A stretch of DNA of 6,790 bases from Cyanobium sp. NIES-981 (GTDB taxonomy: Bacteria; Cyanobacteriota; Cyanobacteriia; PCC-6307; Cyanobiaceae). Made by a program: the position numbers and the translations under genes. The notes beneath the pieces were generated by a model, which searched no databases, was not told the DNA's origin, and was given only the letters and a program-made list of their open reading frames with translations. Location: positions 1-6,790 of the forward strand of contig CAMDSS010000103.1 of NCBI GenBank assembly GCA_945907085.1, in the 5' to 3' direction. Of the stretch, positions 5,451-6,790 are shown in pieces. Position 1 is the stretch's first letter, and every line of letters begins with the position of its first letter.

Positions 5451-5900
5451 ATGGCAGTAGGGCGACCCATTGGTGATCTGCACGTGAGCGCCGCCGTGGT
5501 GATCCCAGCGGCGGAGTTGCAGTGGCGATTTTCCAGGTCTTCCGGGCCAGGGGGTCAGAACGTCAACAAGGTGGAGACCGCCGTCGAGCTGGGCTTTGAT
5601 CTGGCAGGCACCAGCGCCATCGGCCCGTTTCAAAAACAGCGGCTGCTGGAGCGGCTGGGATCCCGGTGTGTGGCTGGTTGCCTGCGCGTTGCAGTCTCCG
5701 ACCATCGCTCCCAGTACCAGAACCGCCAGCTCGCCATGCAGCGCCTGGGAGACCTATTGCGGGAGGGGTTGAAGCCTCCTCCGAAGCTGCGCAAGCCCAC
5801 CAAGCCCACCCGGGGGGCGGTGAAGCGGCGTGTGGAGGCTAAGAAGCAACGCAGTCAGATCAAACAGGACAGGCAACGTTCTCGGTCCATGGACGATTAG
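5451..5900 (+). CDS. arfB: Ribosome-rescue peptidyl-tRNA hydrolase ArfB (YaeJ family)
   Basis: 149 residues, close to E. coli ArfB (140). ArfB enters the A site of ribosomes stalled at mRNA ends and hydrolyses peptidyl-tRNA without a stop codon. The catalytic GGQ is at residues 34-36 within RSSGPGGQNVNKVETAVEL, the release-factor domain-3 signature. A second conserved block, DHRSQYQNRQLAMQRL, follows at 84-99. The C-terminal tail (about 108-146) is rich in Lys/Arg (PTKPTRGAVKRRVEAKKQR), as needed to sit in the empty mRNA entry channel; it separates ArfB from full-length release factors, which carry extra domains. The chosen ATG gives about ten more N-terminal residues than E. coli ArfB; GTG codons inside (e.g. 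codon 12) are alternatives. No strong Shine-Dalgarno is seen. It shares a 77-base divergent region with speE and is followed, same strand, by the RimB-RimK gene. Confidence 0.93.
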   Translation: MAVGRPIGDLHVSAAVVIPAAELQWRFSRSSGPGGQNVNKVETAVELGFDLAGTSAIGPFQKQRLLERLGSRCVAGCLRVAVSDHRSQYQNRQLAMQRLGDLLREGLKPPPKLRKPTKPTRGAVKRRVEAKKQRSQIKQDRQRSRSMDD

Positions 5901-6070
5901 GACCTGCCCAGTTCGGCACATGAGATATGGAGAGAAGAATAAAATCAGTAAAGTAATGAGGGATACATTGAGATGCATTCTTGGGCACGCTTAGCCCTGT
6001 GGGGATGTCGCTGGAGGAGGTAAAAATATTGTGATAAATTCATTGTCTATGCCAGTCTGTTGTGCAAGAA
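5901..6070 (+). other. AT-rich leader between arfB and the RimB-RimK gene
   Basis: 170 bases, visibly richer in A/T than the genes to the left. There is no intrinsic terminator after arfB. A TAAAAT box at 5940-5945 could be a -10 element, but no good -35 accompanies it. Two mini-ORFs lie in series. The first, at 5973-6023 (MHSWARLALWGCRWRR), has GAGGG ten bases upstream. The second, at 6031-6081 (GTG start), has GGAGGAGG upstream and overlaps the main ATG. Neither resembles a known peptide. Confidence 0.45.
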
Positions 6071-6081
6071 ATGCAGTCTGA
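6013..6081 (+). promoter_or_regulatory. Strong Shine-Dalgarno plus 16-codon leader ORF overlapping the RimB-RimK start
   Basis: GGAGGAGG (6013-6020) is the best ribosome binding site in the window, yet it is 50 bases from the main ATG at 6071 and an in-frame TAA at 6035 prevents it from serving that frame. Ten bases downstream a GTG (6031) opens a 16-codon ORF, reading MINSLSMPVCCARNAV if GTG starts as Met, that ends at TGA 6079-6081, 11 bases past the start of the main ATG. This is the geometry of translational coupling. That the peptide is made is inferred. Confidence 0.35.
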
Positions 6082-6790
6082 ATTGACGTCTCGAGAAAAA
6101 GTTCTTATCGGTTCAGAAGAGTGGTGTAATTGGCCCAATGCAGGTCTCCATGCCATCCGGGCCAGGGTTGACTCTGGAGCCAAGACTTCAAGTATTCACG
6201 CGATCAATATTTCGACGTTCCAACGCGGTGGCAAGGATTGGGTGCGCTTTGGTGTGCCCCCTTTTCAAGGGAACAAAAGAATTGTGCTTTACCATGAGTC
6301 AGAGATTTTAGAATTTCGCAGGATAAGGAGTAGTAGCGGCTCGACCGAGTCGAGATGTGTCATTAAAGAGCTCGTATCAATTGGAAATTATCGATTTGAG
6401 ATCGAAATTACCCTTGCAAATAGGGATGCGATGGGTTATCGCATGTTGCTTGGTCGTGAAGCGATTATGGATCGCTTTGTCGTTGACCCATCGGAGTCAT
6501 TCCTGCATGGAAATTATGACCAAGAGGAATTAAAGAAGCTCTATTGCCAGCCTGCACTTGGATCTAGGGGGTTAAATCTGGGAGTTTTGGCCAGTAATCC
6601 GAAGCTTTACAGTAATCGACGTCTGATTGAGGCCGGGGAAGAGCGCGGTCACAACATGCGCTTTTTAAGTGTTAAAGATTGCTATATGCGACTCGATCAT
6701 CTGCGGCCCCAAATCCATGGCCGAGGCGGGGATGTGGTCGAGGGCTTGGATGCAATCATTCCCCGGCTACGGCCAAGCGTTACTTTTTAT
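6071..6790 (+). CDS. rimK: RimB-like retropepsin-type protease domain fused to RimK glutamate ligase (runs off right edge)
   Basis: The frame is open for 240 codons to the window end. Residues about 11-147 are the family often named 'ATP-dependent zinc protease' (Zn_protease, formerly DUF785; RimB of Pseudomonas), which as I recall has a retropepsin fold. Visible are the aspartic-protease-like DSGAKTSSIHA (34-44), RSSSGSTESRCVI (86-98), NRDAMGYRMLLGREA (117-131) and VDPSESFLHG (138-147). After a short linker, residues 168-240 match the pre-ATP-grasp domain of RimK: NLGVLASNPKLYSNRRL, CYM (204-206) and LDAIIPRLRPSVTFY. RimK adds glutamates to the C-terminus of ribosomal protein S6 in proteobacteria; RimB is its protease partner there. 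The ATP-grasp domain should follow beyond the edge. ATG 6071 has no good Shine-Dalgarno; GTG 6062 is an in-frame alternative. The protease part is AT-rich compared with its neighbours. The enzyme's real substrate here is unknown. Confidence 0.9.
   Translation, partial: MQSELTSREKVLIGSEEWCNWPNAGLHAIRARVDSGAKTSSIHAINISTFQRGGKDWVRFGVPPFQGNKRIVLYHESEILEFRRIRSSSGSTESRCVIKELVSIGNYRFEIEITLANRDAMGYRMLLGREAIMDRFVVDPSESFLHGNYDQEELKKLYCQPALGSRGLNLGVLASNPKLYSNRRLIEAGEERGHNMRFLSVKDCYMRLDHLRPQIHGRGGDVVEGLDAIIPRLRPSVTFY

Noticed and set aside
5884..5918. Terminator after arfB
   Set aside because: GGTCC/GGACC and TGCC/GGCA are short pairings that partly overlap the coding end, and no T-run follows.

Overview
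The window looks like chromosomal core DNA from a picocyanobacterium of the Synechococcus/Cyanobium type. This rests on high GC in most genes (a hand count of 5101-5160 gives 75%), the set pyrG, aspS, gcvT and speE close together, and protein signatures typical of that group. The clade is an inference; no rRNA or photosynthesis gene is present to confirm it.

Layout. From 1 to 3874 four genes lie on the minus strand, read right to left: gcvT (glycine cleavage T-protein), aspS (aspartyl-tRNA synthetase), a Dps-type ferritin, and the first 79 codons of pyrG (CTP synthase), which leaves the window at its left edge. Gaps are 50, 38 and 70 bases, so co-transcription is possible. A 263-base non-coding stretch (3875-4137) separates gcvT from a small plus-strand gene (4138-4497) that encodes a lone CRP/NtcA-like sensor domain without a DNA-binding domain. 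That gene converges on speE (spermidine synthase family, minus, 4534-5373). speE diverges from arfB (GGQ ribosome-rescue hydrolase, plus, 5451-5900). After a 170-base leader, a plus-strand gene starts at 6071 and runs off the right edge. Its visible 240 codons are a retropepsin-like 'Zn_protease/RimB' domain joined to the start of a RimK glutamate ligase.

Functionally the window is mostly housekeeping: nucleotide synthesis, tRNA charging, one-carbon metabolism, polyamines, iron/DNA protection and ribosome rescue. The least ordinary parts are the RimB-RimK fusion and its leader, which holds two chained mini-ORFs and a strong Shine-Dalgarno away from the main start. A long hairpin swallows the aspS start codon, and the lone sensor domain may have a CRP-like palindrome upstream. 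GC falls sharply at the right end (a hand count of 6361-6420 gives 33%) and recovers near 6720, pointing to a different history for the protease part of the fusion.

No tRNA, rRNA, CRISPR array, insertion sequence or convincing intrinsic terminator was found.
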